The translations under genes and the position numbers were made by a program. DNA of 64,000 bases, taken from NCBI RefSeq assembly GCF_000247995.1, contig NZ_BAFE01000003.1:143206-207205 (forward strand), written 5' to 3'. Positions within the stretch are counted from its first letter, which is position 1, and each line of letters opens with the position of its first letter. The notes under the pieces were generated by a model. It worked only from the letters and a program-made list of their open reading frames with translations, searched no databases and had not been told where the DNA came from. Below are positions 33,991 to 43,109 of the stretch, in pieces. The stretch comes from Mobilicoccus pelagius NBRC 104925. Lineage in GTDB: Bacteria; Actinomycetota; Actinomycetes; Actinomycetales; Dermatophilaceae.

Positions 33991-35130
33991 ATGCACGACG
34001 CCGTCCTCGTCCGGGTGTTGTCGTCGGTCGGCCTCGCCGTCGCTCTCGCCGGCTGCGGCGCCACCGGCCCGGCGACGCAGGATCCGGCCACGACTCCCGC
34101 CGCCGGGAGCTCCGACTCGACCACGCCGGCCCCGCCGGCAGCCCCCCCGACTCCCTCGCCCGCGACACCCACGACGATCTCCTCGACGACGGCGGTGACG
34201 ACACCGGCCGCGCCGACGACGACCGGGCCGATCGACCGGGCGGTGCAGGTGCGGGTCCACGCGCCCGTCTACGACTCCCCCGGTGCGCTCGTGCCGATCA
34301 TCCCGACGGCCCGCGGCGCGCGGTCGTTCGACGTCTCGGTGGGCGGTCGACGCGGCGAGTGCACAGGCGACACGTGGACCCATGCGACGGGCACCGCCCA
34401 GCAGTGCTGGATCACGATCCCCGAGAAGGGCGGACGCGCGACGATCGACGTGCGCGCGCACCTCACGAACGGCCACGATGCCGTCGGCACCCAGCCGATC
34501 GAGGGCAAGGGTGTCCCCGGCTCCCCCGTCGACGCCGCCACCCGCGACCGGATCCTCCACTGCGGCAACACCAGCGACGACGTGTGGCTCACGTTCGACG
34601 ACGGGTTCCTCTCCGATGCGACGATGAACCGCGTCCTCGACACGCTCGAGCGCGAGAACGTCCGTGCCCGGTTCTTCGCCACCGGCCAGTGGTCGCGCGC
34701 CAACCCCGCGATGACGGCCGCCCTCCTGCGTGCCGGGCACCTCGTGGAGAACCACACCGACACCCACGAGTCGCTCAACGCGATCGACGACGCCGCGCTC
34801 CGCCGCCAGATCGACCGCGGCCCCGCGACCGACGCGACCCTCGTCCGACCGGGATTCGGCGCCGGGGCGTTCACCACTCGCGTGTCCGCCGCGGCCGAGC
34901 GCGCCGGCCAGAAGGTCTGCTACTGGGACGTCGACACCCGCGACTGGGCCGGCCCCTCCGCCGAGGAGATCACCGAGCGGGTGCTCAGGGGCGACCGGAG
35001 CACCCCACCGGCCCGACCGGGCAGCGTCGTCCTCATGCACATGACGGGCAAGCACACCCCGGAGGCGCTGCCGGGTCTCATCCGCGGTCTGCGCGCGAAG
35101 GGGCTCACCCTCCCGGCGCTGCATTCCTGA
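33991..35130 (+). CDS. Lipoprotein polysaccharide deacetylase (NodB domain)
   Basis: A 379-residue lipoprotein. The signal ends in the lipobox LAGC (Cys near 22), followed by a Thr/Pro/Ala-rich linker (23-75), a beta domain (76-185) and a C-terminal NodB deacetylase domain (186-375). Motifs are intact: TFDDG (201-205), HTDTH (His255, His259), RPGFGAG, DVDTRDW and VLMHMTGKHTPEALPGL. CE4 enzymes remove N-acetyl groups from peptidoglycan or chitin-like sugars with a metal held by Asp-His-His. GFGAG replaces the usual R-P-P/PYG, a small departure. AGGAG precedes the ATG. It probably edits wall glycans at the outer membrane face. Confidence 0.88.
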   Translation: MHDAVLVRVLSSVGLAVALAGCGATGPATQDPATTPAAGSSDSTTPAPPAAPPTPSPATPTTISSTTAVTTPAAPTTTGPIDRAVQVRVHAPVYDSPGALVPIIPTARGARSFDVSVGGRRGECTGDTWTHATGTAQQCWITIPEKGGRATIDVRAHLTNGHDAVGTQPIEGKGVPGSPVDAATRDRILHCGNTSDDVWLTFDDGFLSDATMNRVLDTLERENVRARFFATGQWSRANPAMTAALLRAGHLVENHTDTHESLNAIDDAALRRQIDRGPATDATLVRPGFGAGAFTTRVSAAAERAGQKVCYWDVDTRDWAGPSAEEITERVLRGDRSTPPARPGSVVLMHMTGKHTPEALPGLIRGLRAKGLTLPALHS

Positions 35131-35194
35131 GACCGAACCCGGGCCGGAGACCCCGACCCCCTACCGAGTGACGCGACGCCGCCGATGGGAGGGC

Positions 35195-37645
35195 ATGTCA
35201 ACAACCTCGACGGCCGACGTCGCCCGGGGAGGCGCCGCCCTGGACCTCGTCTGGGGGCCCCACCGGTGGAGCCTCGAACCCGGCCGCGCCCACGTCGTGG
35301 GCCGCGATCCCTCCGCCGATCTCCACCTCGACCACCCCGAGGTCTCCCGACGTCACGCCGTCGTCGTCCACGGCGACACCGGCTGGGTCCTGCGCGACAC
35401 CGGATCGCTCAACGGGACGCACGTCGACGGCGTGCGCCTCGCGGAGATCCCCCTCGTCCCGGGCCGATCGGTGCGCCTCGGGACCTCGCCGCAGGCCCCC
35501 GTGCTCCAGGTGGGCACCGTCCCCGCCCCGACTCCGGCGGCGCCGATCGCCGCACCCGGTCTCGCCTCTCCCGCCGCACCCGCGACCGCCGCCGTCCCTG
35601 CCGTCCCGTCCGCCGCGGAGACTCCTGCTGTCGGGGCCCCCGCCGTCGTCGGCCCACCCGTCGAGCTGCACGAGGTCGGCATGCAGGCGCCGTGGAGCCC
35701 CGTCGAGGACGGCAGCATCGCCGTCGCCCGACGCAGCACGCCCACGACGGTGACGCTCGGCCGAGACCGCTCGAACACGATCGTCGTCGACGACCTCCTC
35801 GTCTCCCGGCACCACCTGCGGGCGACCCCTCGGGGCGTCGGCTTCTGGATCGAGGACCTCGGCAGCGTCAACGGCACGTACATCGACGGGGCGCGCATCA
35901 CCGCGGCGCTCCTCACCCCCGGCAGCCTCCTCACCGTGGGCCACCACGAGTTCCGCATCCACGGCGACTCCCTGCTCATGGTCGAGGCCGACACCCGCGT
36001 CAGCTTCGTCGCCGACCACCTCTCCTACCAGTTGCCCTCGGGCAAGGTCCTCCTCGGTGACGTGAGCTTCGATCTGCCCGACTCGAGCCTCCTCGCCGTC
36101 ATCGGCCCCTCCGGTGCCGGCAAGTCGACGCTCCTCAATGCCCTCACCGGCGCGCGTCCGGCCACCCGCGGCAGCGTGACGTTCGACGGCCGCGACCTCT
36201 ACGCGAACTACGCCGAGCTCCGCGACCGGATCGGCGTCGTGCCCCAGGACGACGTCGTCCACACCCAGCTCACGGTGCGTCAGGCCCTCGAGTACGCCTC
36301 GCTCCTGCGGTTTCCCGTGGATCTCGACACGGCGACCCGCCGGGCGCGCATCGACGAGGTCGTCGACGAGCTCGGGCTCCGCGCCCACGTGGACACACGC
36401 GTCGACGCTCTGTCGGGCGGTCAGCGCAAGCGCACCTCCGTCGCCCTCGAGCTCCTCACCCGCCCCTCCCTCCTCTTCCTCGACGAGCCGACCTCCGGCC
36501 TCGACCCCGGCCTCGACAAGTCGGTGATGACGACGCTGCGGACCCTCGCCGACGACGGCCGGACCGTCGTCGTCATCACCCACAGCGTCGCCAACCTGGG
36601 CATGTGCGACCGCGTGCTCCTCCTCGCGCCCGGCGGGTACATCGCGTTCTTCGGACGGCCCGAGGAGGTCCTGCCCTACTTCGGCCTCGACGACTACTCC
36701 GACGTCTTCGCCCAGGTCTCCGCCGACCCGCTGGGGTGCGCCAACCGTTACGCCCACCACGCGGCGACGACGCGGACGGCCGCCGCCCCCACCCCGGTGA
36801 CGACCCTCGTGCCGTCGAGGCCCCCGCGACGACAGCCCGTCCTGCGACAGACCGTCACCCTCGTCCGTCGCCATCTCCAGGTCCTCGCGGCGGACCGCTC
36901 CTACGCCGTCTTCACCGCGCTGCTGCCCATCGTGCTCGCCGCGCTCGTCGCCGCCGTGCCCGGGAAGGCCGGGTTCACCCGACCCCGACCACCGGACCTC
37001 GGCGAGCCCGCCCAGCTGCTCGTCGTCCTCATGGTGGGAGCCGCGTTCATGGGGATGTCGGCGAGCGCCCGAGACCTCGTCGGCGAGCGCCCGATCCTTC
37101 GACGGGAGAAGGCCGTGGGCCTTTCCACCGTCGCCTACCTCGTCGCCAAGCTGGTCGTGTTCGCGCTGCTCACGGCGCTGCAGTCGGCCGTGCTCGTCAC
37201 CCTCGTGCTCCTCGTCAAGGACGCCCCCGACATCGGCGCAGTCACCGGCTCGGGGCGGATCGAGCTGTACGCGGCGGTCGCCCTCACCGCGTTCGCGTCC
37301 GCCGTCCTCGGCATGGTGATCTCCGCCGTCGTGGGGACGGGCGAACAGGTCATGCCGCTGCTCGTCGTCGCGATCATGGCGCAGCTCGTCCTCTGCGGCG
37401 GACTCATCCCCGTCGTCGGACGCGCCGTGCTCGAACAGCTCGCGTGGATCGCGCCCAGCCGCTGGGGGTACGCGGCAGGAGCGTCCACGGTCGACCTCCT
37501 CGGCCGATCCCCCGGCCGCGACGACGACCCGCTGTGGCACCACACGCCCGAGGCGTGGTGGCTCGACATGGGGATGCTCGGCGTCATCGCCCTCGTCGCG
37601 GCGACGCTCGTCGCCCTCCGCCTCTCCCGGGAGGCCCGTCCGTGA
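35195..37645 (+). CDS. Double-FHA ABC transporter (Rv1747-like half-transporter)
   Basis: An 816-residue ABCG-type exporter. FHA1 (residues ~25-95) has VGRDPSADLHL, SRRH and GSLNGTHVDG. A Pro/Ala linker with Thr residues follows (96-160). FHA2 (~175-245) has LGRDRSNTIVV, SRHH and GSVNGTYIDG. The ATPase has Walker A GPSGAGKS (304-311), signature LSGGQ (406-410) and Walker B LLFLDEP. Six or seven membrane helices (560-816) close the protein. In Mycobacterium tuberculosis, Rv1747 has this architecture and is phosphorylated on its linker by the neighbouring kinase PknF. The kinase at 31777-33660 is a likely partner. Its GTG-started neighbour overlaps the stop. The exported substrate is unknown, perhaps a glycolipid. 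Confidence 0.92.
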   Translation: MSTTSTADVARGGAALDLVWGPHRWSLEPGRAHVVGRDPSADLHLDHPEVSRRHAVVVHGDTGWVLRDTGSLNGTHVDGVRLAEIPLVPGRSVRLGTSPQAPVLQVGTVPAPTPAAPIAAPGLASPAAPATAAVPAVPSAAETPAVGAPAVVGPPVELHEVGMQAPWSPVEDGSIAVARRSTPTTVTLGRDRSNTIVVDDLLVSRHHLRATPRGVGFWIEDLGSVNGTYIDGARITAALLTPGSLLTVGHHEFRIHGDSLLMVEADTRVSFVADHLSYQLPSGKVLLGDVSFDLPDSSLLAVIGPSGAGKSTLLNALTGARPATRGSVTFDGRDLYANYAELRDRIGVVPQDDVVHTQLTVRQALEYASLLRFPVDLDTATRRARIDEVVDELGLRAHVDTRVDALSGGQRKRTSVALELLTRPSLLFLDEPTSGLDPGLDKSVMTTLRTLADDGRTVVVITHSVANLGMCDRVLLLAPGGYIAFFGRPEEVLPYFGLDDYSDVFAQVSADPLGCANRYAHHAATTRTAAAPTPVTTLVPSRPPRRQPVLRQTVTLVRRHLQVLAADRSYAVFTALLPIVLAALVAAVPGKAGFTRPRPPDLGEPAQLLVVLMVGAAFMGMSASARDLVGERPILRREKAVGLSTVAYLVAKLVVFALLTALQSAVLVTLVLLVKDAPDIGAVTGSGRIELYAAVALTAFASAVLGMVISAVVGTGEQVMPLLVVAIMAQLVLCGGLIPVVGRAVLEQLAWIAPSRWGYAAGASTVDLLGRSPGRDDDPLWHHTPEAWWLDMGMLGVIALVAATLVALRLSREARP

Positions 37646-38652
37646 GCGGGATCCGACCGACCTGGGTCGCCGGAGCGGCCGCCGGTCTCCTCGCCCTGGG
37701 GGTCGTGGGCGGTATCGCGACGCGATCCGACACGTCGGAGGACGCTCCCACCACGGCTTCGGTCGCGACCCCGACGACGACACCGCGGGAGGATGATCCG
37801 ACGATGGACACGATGCCCACGACCCCCGCCCCCGACGCAGCCCGCGGCTCCGGCTTGTCCGCCACACTCCGGGGGTCGTCGGCCACACCGCTCGCGCCGA
37901 CGGCCTCCCCCGTCACCCCCGCGAGGAGCGACCGGGCCACGACCGCGGACCTTCACGCGGCCTACACCCGCGACCTCGGCGACCTCGCCGAGAGGTCCGG
38001 GGTCGCGATCGTGCCCGTGGGAGGCGCCGACGCCGTCCGGCTCGGCACCGTCACCGAGGACGTCGCCTGGTCGACGATCAAGGTGCCCGTCGTTCTCGCC
38101 GCGGAGCGGGAATCGGGATGGCCCGCCGTGCAGGAGCGGGCCCATGGTGCGATCACCGTCTCCGACAACGACGACGCCGCCGCCCTGTGGGCCGGCCTCG
38201 GCGAGGGCCGCACCGCGGCGGCCAAGGTCGAGGCCGTCCTCGCCGACGTCGGCGACACCACCCGCGTCAACCCGGAGGTGACGCGCGCCGGCTTCTCCCC
38301 CTTCGGTCAGACGCGCTGGTCGACGACCTCGCAGGCGACGACGATGGCGCGACTGCGGTGCCGCTCCGACGCGAACCGCGCCCTCGACCTCATGACCCGG
38401 GTCGTCCCCGCGCAACGATGGGGGCTCGGCCGGGCGCCTGGCGCCCCCGTCAAGGGCGGGTGGGGGCCGCTCCCCGGCGGTGGTTACCTCGTCCGCCAGA
38501 TGGCGGTGATCCCCACCTCGGGAGGGGAGGCCGGCATCGCCGTCATCGTTCGTCACCCCGGCGGGTTCGAGTCCGGCACGAAGGATCTCGACCGCATCGC
38601 CCGGTGGCTCGACGCGCACGGCGCGGACCTCCCCGGGGGTCACTGCGCCTGA
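37642..38652 (+). CDS. Beta-lactamase/DD-peptidase-fold protein
   Basis: A 336-residue protein with an N-terminal signal-anchor (residues 8-27) and a Thr/Pro-rich linker to ~105. A serine-hydrolase-like domain follows: STIK (Ser144, Lys147), SDN (174-176) and KGGWG (271-275) stand for the SxxK, SDN and KTG motifs of class A beta-lactamases and penicillin-binding proteins. The gap from SxxK to SDN is only 30 residues, about half that of class A enzymes, and no Glu166-like motif is evident. A small endopeptidase-like or degenerate penicillin-recognising protein is more likely than a resistance enzyme. Its GTG overlaps the FHA-ABC stop (GTGA), so the two are coupled. Confidence 0.75.
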   Translation: MSGIRPTWVAGAAAGLLALGVVGGIATRSDTSEDAPTTASVATPTTTPREDDPTMDTMPTTPAPDAARGSGLSATLRGSSATPLAPTASPVTPARSDRATTADLHAAYTRDLGDLAERSGVAIVPVGGADAVRLGTVTEDVAWSTIKVPVVLAAERESGWPAVQERAHGAITVSDNDDAAALWAGLGEGRTAAAKVEAVLADVGDTTRVNPEVTRAGFSPFGQTRWSTTSQATTMARLRCRSDANRALDLMTRVVPAQRWGLGRAPGAPVKGGWGPLPGGGYLVRQMAVIPTSGGEAGIAVIVRHPGGFESGTKDLDRIARWLDAHGADLPGGHCA

Positions 38653-38889
38653 GTGCGCCCCCGCGCGGGACGCGCCGGTCACGTCGTCGGCGCGCTGCCT
38701 GCGCCCGCGCTGCCCCGCACCTTTCACGACCGTCCGTCTCCGACGCGTCGAGACTCCTCACCCGTGCGCCCTTCCCGCCGAATGGGACTGCGGCGGACCA
38801 CGCACCCGTCGCTCGACCCCGCACGCGTCTTCCGGATCGTCCGCGACGACCGCGGGCCACTCCGCCCCAGACGGACGAGAAGGAACGAC

Positions 38890-41073
38890 ATGTCTCACTG
38901 CACCGCGTGCGGACACGAACGACGACCCGCCGCGAAGTTCTGCACCCACTGCGGGCAACGGCTCGCACCCGAACCGTCCCTCGACGACGTCGTCCGACCC
39001 GTCGACGACCAGGCCGACGCCGCCGCTCAGGCCGCTCGGACCGCCCCCGAGGCCGCCACCACTCGTCTCGAGCCCGCCGTCACCGTCGCGGCCGACGGCA
39101 GCCAGATCGACGGCGGATGGGTCGATGGCGGAGTGGTCGACGGGGGCGGCGCGACGGCCGTCCCCTCGGCCGAGTCGCCCTACGACGAGGCACCCACGAC
39201 CGACGCCCCCGCGGACGTGACGTGGGCGTCCGGGCCCCTCGCACCGGAGGAGCACGGACGCGAGGAGCACGGACGCGAGGAGCACGGACGCGAGGAGCAC
39301 GGACGCGAGGGACACGGGTTCGAGCCCGAGTTCGAGAACGATGCCGCGCCCGAGTCGTGGGACGTGCGCCCCGATGACGAGTCCATCGACGGCGCAGAAC
39401 GGTTCCCCGCCGAGCCCGCCGAGCCCGTCGACCTCGGCGCACCGGAGGCCCCCGGGGCCACGAGCGACATCACTGCGCCGTTCGCCTCTCCGGCGGTCGC
39501 GGGGTCCGTCCCTCAGCCCGGCACGACGCCCACTCCCCCGCCGTATCCCCCGGTCGGCTCCGCACCGCGGCCGCAGTACGACCCCGCCGCACTCGGCGCC
39601 GCAGCGGGTGCGGCACGTGCCCGTCTCGCCGGATCGGTCCGACAGCTCCCGCTCCCCGAGGCGCAGATCACCCGCGCCGTGCGCGACGGCGCCCTCCTCG
39701 CCGCAGGGTCCTGGCTCGTGTGCGTGCTCGTGATCGCCCTCTTCGACGTCCTCCGTGAGGGGAACGTCGCCCCGATGATGTGGTTCCGGGGCGGCATCCT
39801 GCTGCTCGCGCTCGCCCTGCGTGGCGCGGTGAGCGTCGACGGCGACACCTCGTTCCTCCCCCGCGACCTGCGGCGGCTCCTCGACCTCGACGACCTCGAC
39901 GTCGCGGTGTCCTCGTCGTTCATGCCGCTCGGTCTCACCGCTCTCGTCCTCGGCGGCGCCTATCTCCTCGCGAGGCGCGCCGACGCCGGCTCGAGGTCGA
40001 CGACCACCCGCGACCGGGCGCTGCGCGCCCTCATCACCGGCGTCACCAGCGCCGTGATCGTCACGGTTCTCTGCCTCGTGCTCGAACTCGTCGTCGGTTC
40101 CGCGACGGTCCACGCGCGGGCCGTGCCGACGTTTCTCGGCACCCTCGCGCTCGTGGCCCTCGCGTCGTTCGTCGGCCTGGGCGCCCACGCGAGCGCCGTC
40201 GCGAGGCTCCCCCGCAGCTGGGCCGGTGACATCCGCACGGGCGGCGAGTTCGTCCTCGCCGTGCTCACTGCGGCGATACTCGTCGCTGTCGGGTTCGTCG
40301 TCTACGCCGTCGCGACGAACGACGGTGGCGGCTCGCCCATCGACCGGCCCGAGTGGCAGGCGATCGACCGGTTCACGCCGTTCGACGCGGCCACGAGCGT
40401 GCTCGCCCTCGTCGTCGTGGCGCTCGTCTTCGTACCCACGCTCCTCGTCGTCCTGGGCGGCGTCATCATCGGCGTGTCCATGACCGCGACGCTCGGTGTC
40501 TCGGGGGCGCTTCGCGACGACTCCCCGCTGCCCGGAGATGCCGACCACTGGTCGCAGAGCATCGGCGTCCTCGAGGGCAGCGTCCCGGGGAAGTACCTCG
40601 CCGCCGCCCTCGCGATCTGCATCGTCGTCGCGCTGCTCGTCGGTCTGCGTGCCGTCCTCCGTCATCCCACCGTGGGCACCCCGCGCATCTGGCAGCCGGC
40701 GCTCGTCGCGGCCCTCGGGTGGGCGGTGCTCGCCTGGCTCACCGCCTACCGCCTGAACGGCACCGACAACGTCGAGGACGCCACCGGTGGCGCCTCCGCC
40801 GTCCTCGGTCTCAACGCCCTCGGAGCCGCCGCCGCGGCCGCCGTCTGGGTGGCGTTCGGCGTGTTCGTCGCCCACTACCTCGCCGGCACGCTCGCCTTTT
40901 CGGCACCGTCGGTGCTCGCCGTCCTCGGCGGCAAGCGCATGGACCCGACGTGGCAGGTCGTCCTCGCCGACGCCCTCCTGCGCCGCGGCCAGGTCCCGCC
41001 CCGTCACCTCACCGCGGTCGCCGACGGACTGCGCGCAGGCACCATCCCCCCGCCCGGTACCCCCGCAGTCTGA
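38890..41073 (+). CDS. Zinc-ribbon polytopic membrane protein
   Basis: A 727-residue protein. It starts with a zinc ribbon (CTACG...FCTHCG; Cys4, Cys7, Cys18, Cys21). Then comes a ~220-residue acidic disordered region containing four tandem EEHGR units, and about eleven membrane helices (near 275-700). No transport or enzyme motif is recognised. The ATG at 38890 has AGGA upstream. The next gene starts 16 bases after its stop and carries the same zinc ribbon. The gene sits between the FHA-ABC/hydrolase pair and the amidase cluster, so a role in the same envelope process is inferred from position only. Confidence 0.75.
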   Translation: MSHCTACGHERRPAAKFCTHCGQRLAPEPSLDDVVRPVDDQADAAAQAARTAPEAATTRLEPAVTVAADGSQIDGGWVDGGVVDGGGATAVPSAESPYDEAPTTDAPADVTWASGPLAPEEHGREEHGREEHGREEHGREGHGFEPEFENDAAPESWDVRPDDESIDGAERFPAEPAEPVDLGAPEAPGATSDITAPFASPAVAGSVPQPGTTPTPPPYPPVGSAPRPQYDPAALGAAAGAARARLAGSVRQLPLPEAQITRAVRDGALLAAGSWLVCVLVIALFDVLREGNVAPMMWFRGGILLLALALRGAVSVDGDTSFLPRDLRRLLDLDDLDVAVSSSFMPLGLTALVLGGAYLLARRADAGSRSTTTRDRALRALITGVTSAVIVTVLCLVLELVVGSATVHARAVPTFLGTLALVALASFVGLGAHASAVARLPRSWAGDIRTGGEFVLAVLTAAILVAVGFVVYAVATNDGGGSPIDRPEWQAIDRFTPFDAATSVLALVVVALVFVPTLLVVLGGVIIGVSMTATLGVSGALRDDSPLPGDADHWSQSIGVLEGSVPGKYLAAALAICIVVALLVGLRAVLRHPTVGTPRIWQPALVAALGWAVLAWLTAYRLNGTDNVEDATGGASAVLGLNALGAAAAAAVWVAFGVFVAHYLAGTLAFSAPSVLAVLGGKRMDPTWQVVLADALLRRGQVPPRHLTAVADGLRAGTIPPPGTPAV
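39247..39306 (+). repeat. Four tandem 15-bp repeats within a gene
   Basis: GAGGAGCACGGACGC is repeated four times without change, followed by a partial copy, encoding tandem EEHGR units in the disordered part of the zinc-ribbon membrane protein. Perfect in-frame repeats imply recent slippage and probably length variation between strains. Confidence 0.9.
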
Positions 41074-41089
41074 GCTCCCGAGGAGAACC

Positions 41090-41977
41090 ATGAAGATCTT
41101 CTGCCCCGAATGCGGTACGGCGTTCGCTCCCGGCGGCGCGTTCTGCGACGAGTGTGGAACGCCCGCCCCCACCGGCGTCGCCGACATCGACACGAGCACC
41201 CGGCTGGGTGGCAGCGAGGCCGTCTTCGGACGCCCCGCGGACCCCACCGCGCCGGCCACCGAATACGACGATCACGCCGAACCGACGATGATGGCCCCGC
41301 GGCTCTCGCCGCAGGAGGCCTCGGCGCCGCCCATGGGTGCCGCGGGAGGCGTGGGGGCCCCGGGCGCCACCGCGTACGGTGCGCCGCCGCCCGTCTACCC
41401 CGCGCCGGCGTATGCGGCTCCGCCGCCCCGGTCGGGTGGAGCCGCGAAGTGGGCGCTCATGGGCCTCGCGGGTGTCGCGCTCGTCGCTGCCGCGTTCTTC
41501 GGGACGCGGTACGTCATGGACGACGAGGAGACGACGGCCGCGCCCACGCCGAGCCCGAGCGCCACGGTCACGGCGGCTCCCTCGGAGTCGGCCACGCCGG
41601 CCGCCGCCGCTCCGACGGCCTCGCCGTCCGGCGCGACCGCCACCGCGCCCCCGACCCACCGGGTGTCCGCACCGCCCGAGGAACCCGCCGCCCCCGGTCT
41701 CGGCGCCGGCCGGCACTACTCGCTCCACCACACCGACAGCGGGTACGGCGGTGCGTTCTCCAAGGCGGCGACGCTCACCTCGAGTACGACGAGGCCGTTC
41801 ATGGTGGCGGTCGCGAGCGCCTACGCCGAGGGCGGTGCCGCCGGCGGCTCCATCGTCCTCGAGGGGGTGTACAGCCCCGTCACCGGCAAGAGCTACCGGA
41901 TGACGTGCACGCAGCAGCCGGACACCGCCGTGATCTGTCGCGGCGGCAACAACGCCGAGGTCCTGCTCTACAACTGA
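41090..41977 (+). CDS. Zinc-ribbon single-pass membrane protein
   Basis: A 295-residue protein with a zinc ribbon (Cys5, Cys8, Cys19, Cys22), a Pro/Ala/Tyr-rich linker and one membrane helix (near 120-143). A Ser/Thr/Pro-rich stalk leads to an extracytoplasmic domain of ~90 residues (GRHYSLHHTDSGYGGAFSKA to the C terminus) with two Cys (MTCTQQ, VICRGG) likely to form a disulfide. The layout, cytoplasmic ribbon plus one helix plus small outer domain, parallels the zinc-ribbon/SPOR-like protein at 44232-45140. AGGAG precedes the ATG. It is co-directional and nearly contiguous with the larger ribbon protein. The function of the outer domain is unknown. Confidence 0.72.
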   Translation: MKIFCPECGTAFAPGGAFCDECGTPAPTGVADIDTSTRLGGSEAVFGRPADPTAPATEYDDHAEPTMMAPRLSPQEASAPPMGAAGGVGAPGATAYGAPPPVYPAPAYAAPPPRSGGAAKWALMGLAGVALVAAAFFGTRYVMDDEETTAAPTPSPSATVTAAPSESATPAAAAPTASPSGATATAPPTHRVSAPPEEPAAPGLGAGRHYSLHHTDSGYGGAFSKAATLTSSTTRPFMVAVASAYAEGGAAGGSIVLEGVYSPVTGKSYRMTCTQQPDTAVICRGGNNAEVLLYN

Positions 41978-41990
41978 CGTCCACGACGAA

Positions 41991-42029
41991 CGACGGGCCG
42001 CCCGGGGACATCCCCCGGGCGGCCCGTCG
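41991..42029. terminator. Strong bidirectional terminator
   Basis: A perfect 17-bp stem, CGACGGGCCGCCCGGGG (41991-42007) with CCCCGGGCGGCCCGTCG (42013-42029), and a 5-base loop. It lies between the convergent zinc-ribbon and amidase genes and can serve both. Confidence 0.88.
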
Positions 42030-42041
42030 ACGTCCGCTCGC

Positions 42042-43052
42042 TCACCGACCGATCGACGAGGTGACCGCGTCCGCGAGCGCCGCCGACGTCTTCTGTCGCC
42101 ACCCGCGGTCGGCGAACAGCGCCGCGTCACGCGGATGGCGCATGTTCCCCATCTCGAGCATGACCGCGGGCGGCTCGGACAGGTTGACCCCGGCGATGTC
42201 GGAGCGGACGTCGATCCCCCGGCGTCCGAGGTACGTCGAGATGGGCATGCCCGTCGTCGCCATCTCGTCTCGGACGAGGCGAGCCAGGTCCTGCGACCGG
42301 GACTCCGCCTCCGGGCCGCCTTTCATCGTGGCCGACGTGATGATGTGGAACCCCCGGGCCGACGCCGACGTGTTGCCGTCGGCGTGGATCGAGACGACGA
42401 GGTCGGCACCGACGCGGTTGCCGATGCCGGCGCGTTCGTCGACGCACGGGCCCACGCCGCGGTCGTCTGGGCGGGTGAGCCATACCGTCGCGCCGCGGCT
42501 CTGCAGGTCGGCGGCGAGGGCGGAGGCGACGTCCCACGTGAGTTCGTGCTCGCTCATCGCGGAGTTCGCCGTGCCCGAGGTGTTGCAGGCCTTGCGACGT
42601 CCCCCACCTGCGGGCACCTGTCGTTCGTTGATCCTCGCGTCGTAGACGCCGTTGTGCCCCGGGTCGACGACGACGCGTCGCCCTTGCAGCGGCCCCGTGC
42701 CGGTCGGGGGCAGCTCGACCCCGCCACGACTCGGACGCTCGAACGCGGCCCGGGACGTGCGGGACGACGCCGACGGTGTCGCGCTCGGGGCGGACGTGGG
42801 CGTCGCCGTGTCGCTCACCCGGTACGTCGGCATCGCCGTGGCCGTGTCCGAGGCCGGGGCCTTCGACGGCGTGGACGACGACGGGGCGGTGGTGTCGTCG
42901 GGGGGCGACGGCGTCACCGTCTCGGTCCACGACTCGGCGGACGGGGTGACCGCCTGACCCGCCTCACGTCCGCCTGGCGGATCACCGCAGGCGGTCAACG
43001 CCATCGCTGCGGCCGCCACGAGGACGAGTGCCTGCCCCGATCGCCGGTCCAT
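42042..43052 (-). CDS. Lipoprotein N-acetylmuramoyl-L-alanine amidase (Amidase_3)
   Basis: A 336-residue lipoprotein with lipobox LTAC (Cys near 22), a long Ser/Thr/Pro linker to ~115 and a C-terminal Amidase_3 domain. Zinc ligands and catalytic Glu are all present in order: DPGHNG, SEHELTWD, SIHADGN and MLEMGNMRH. It should cut the amide between MurNAc and L-Ala of peptidoglycan stems outside the membrane. It is closely related to the amidase at 45446-46300 but membrane-anchored. The ATG at 43052 has GTAGGAGG upstream; a longer reading to 43103 is not supported. It is the last gene of a leftward set with the PGRP amidase and the zinc-ribbon protein. Confidence 0.9.
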   Translation of the reverse strand: MDRRSGQALVLVAAAAMALTACGDPPGGREAGQAVTPSAESWTETVTPSPPDDTTAPSSSTPSKAPASDTATAMPTYRVSDTATPTSAPSATPSASSRTSRAAFERPSRGGVELPPTGTGPLQGRRVVVDPGHNGVYDARINERQVPAGGGRRKACNTSGTANSAMSEHELTWDVASALAADLQSRGATVWLTRPDDRGVGPCVDERAGIGNRVGADLVVSIHADGNTSASARGFHIITSATMKGGPEAESRSQDLARLVRDEMATTGMPISTYLGRRGIDVRSDIAGVNLSEPPAVMLEMGNMRHPRDAALFADRGWRQKTSAALADAVTSSIGR

Positions 43053-43109
43053 CGTGCCTCCTACGGTTCGTCCGTTCACCCTGTTCCAGTCGGCACCGGG
43101 CATCTCGTC

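Noticed and set aside
33661..35124. Extension of the kinase frame across the deacetylase gene
   Set aside because: The kinase fold begins at the ATG at 33660; the upstream frame is antisense to a well-supported lipoprotein deacetylase.
37642..38652. Beta-lactam resistance gene
   Set aside because: Motif spacing and the missing general-base segment do not fit an active class A beta-lactamase; the neighbours point to wall metabolism.
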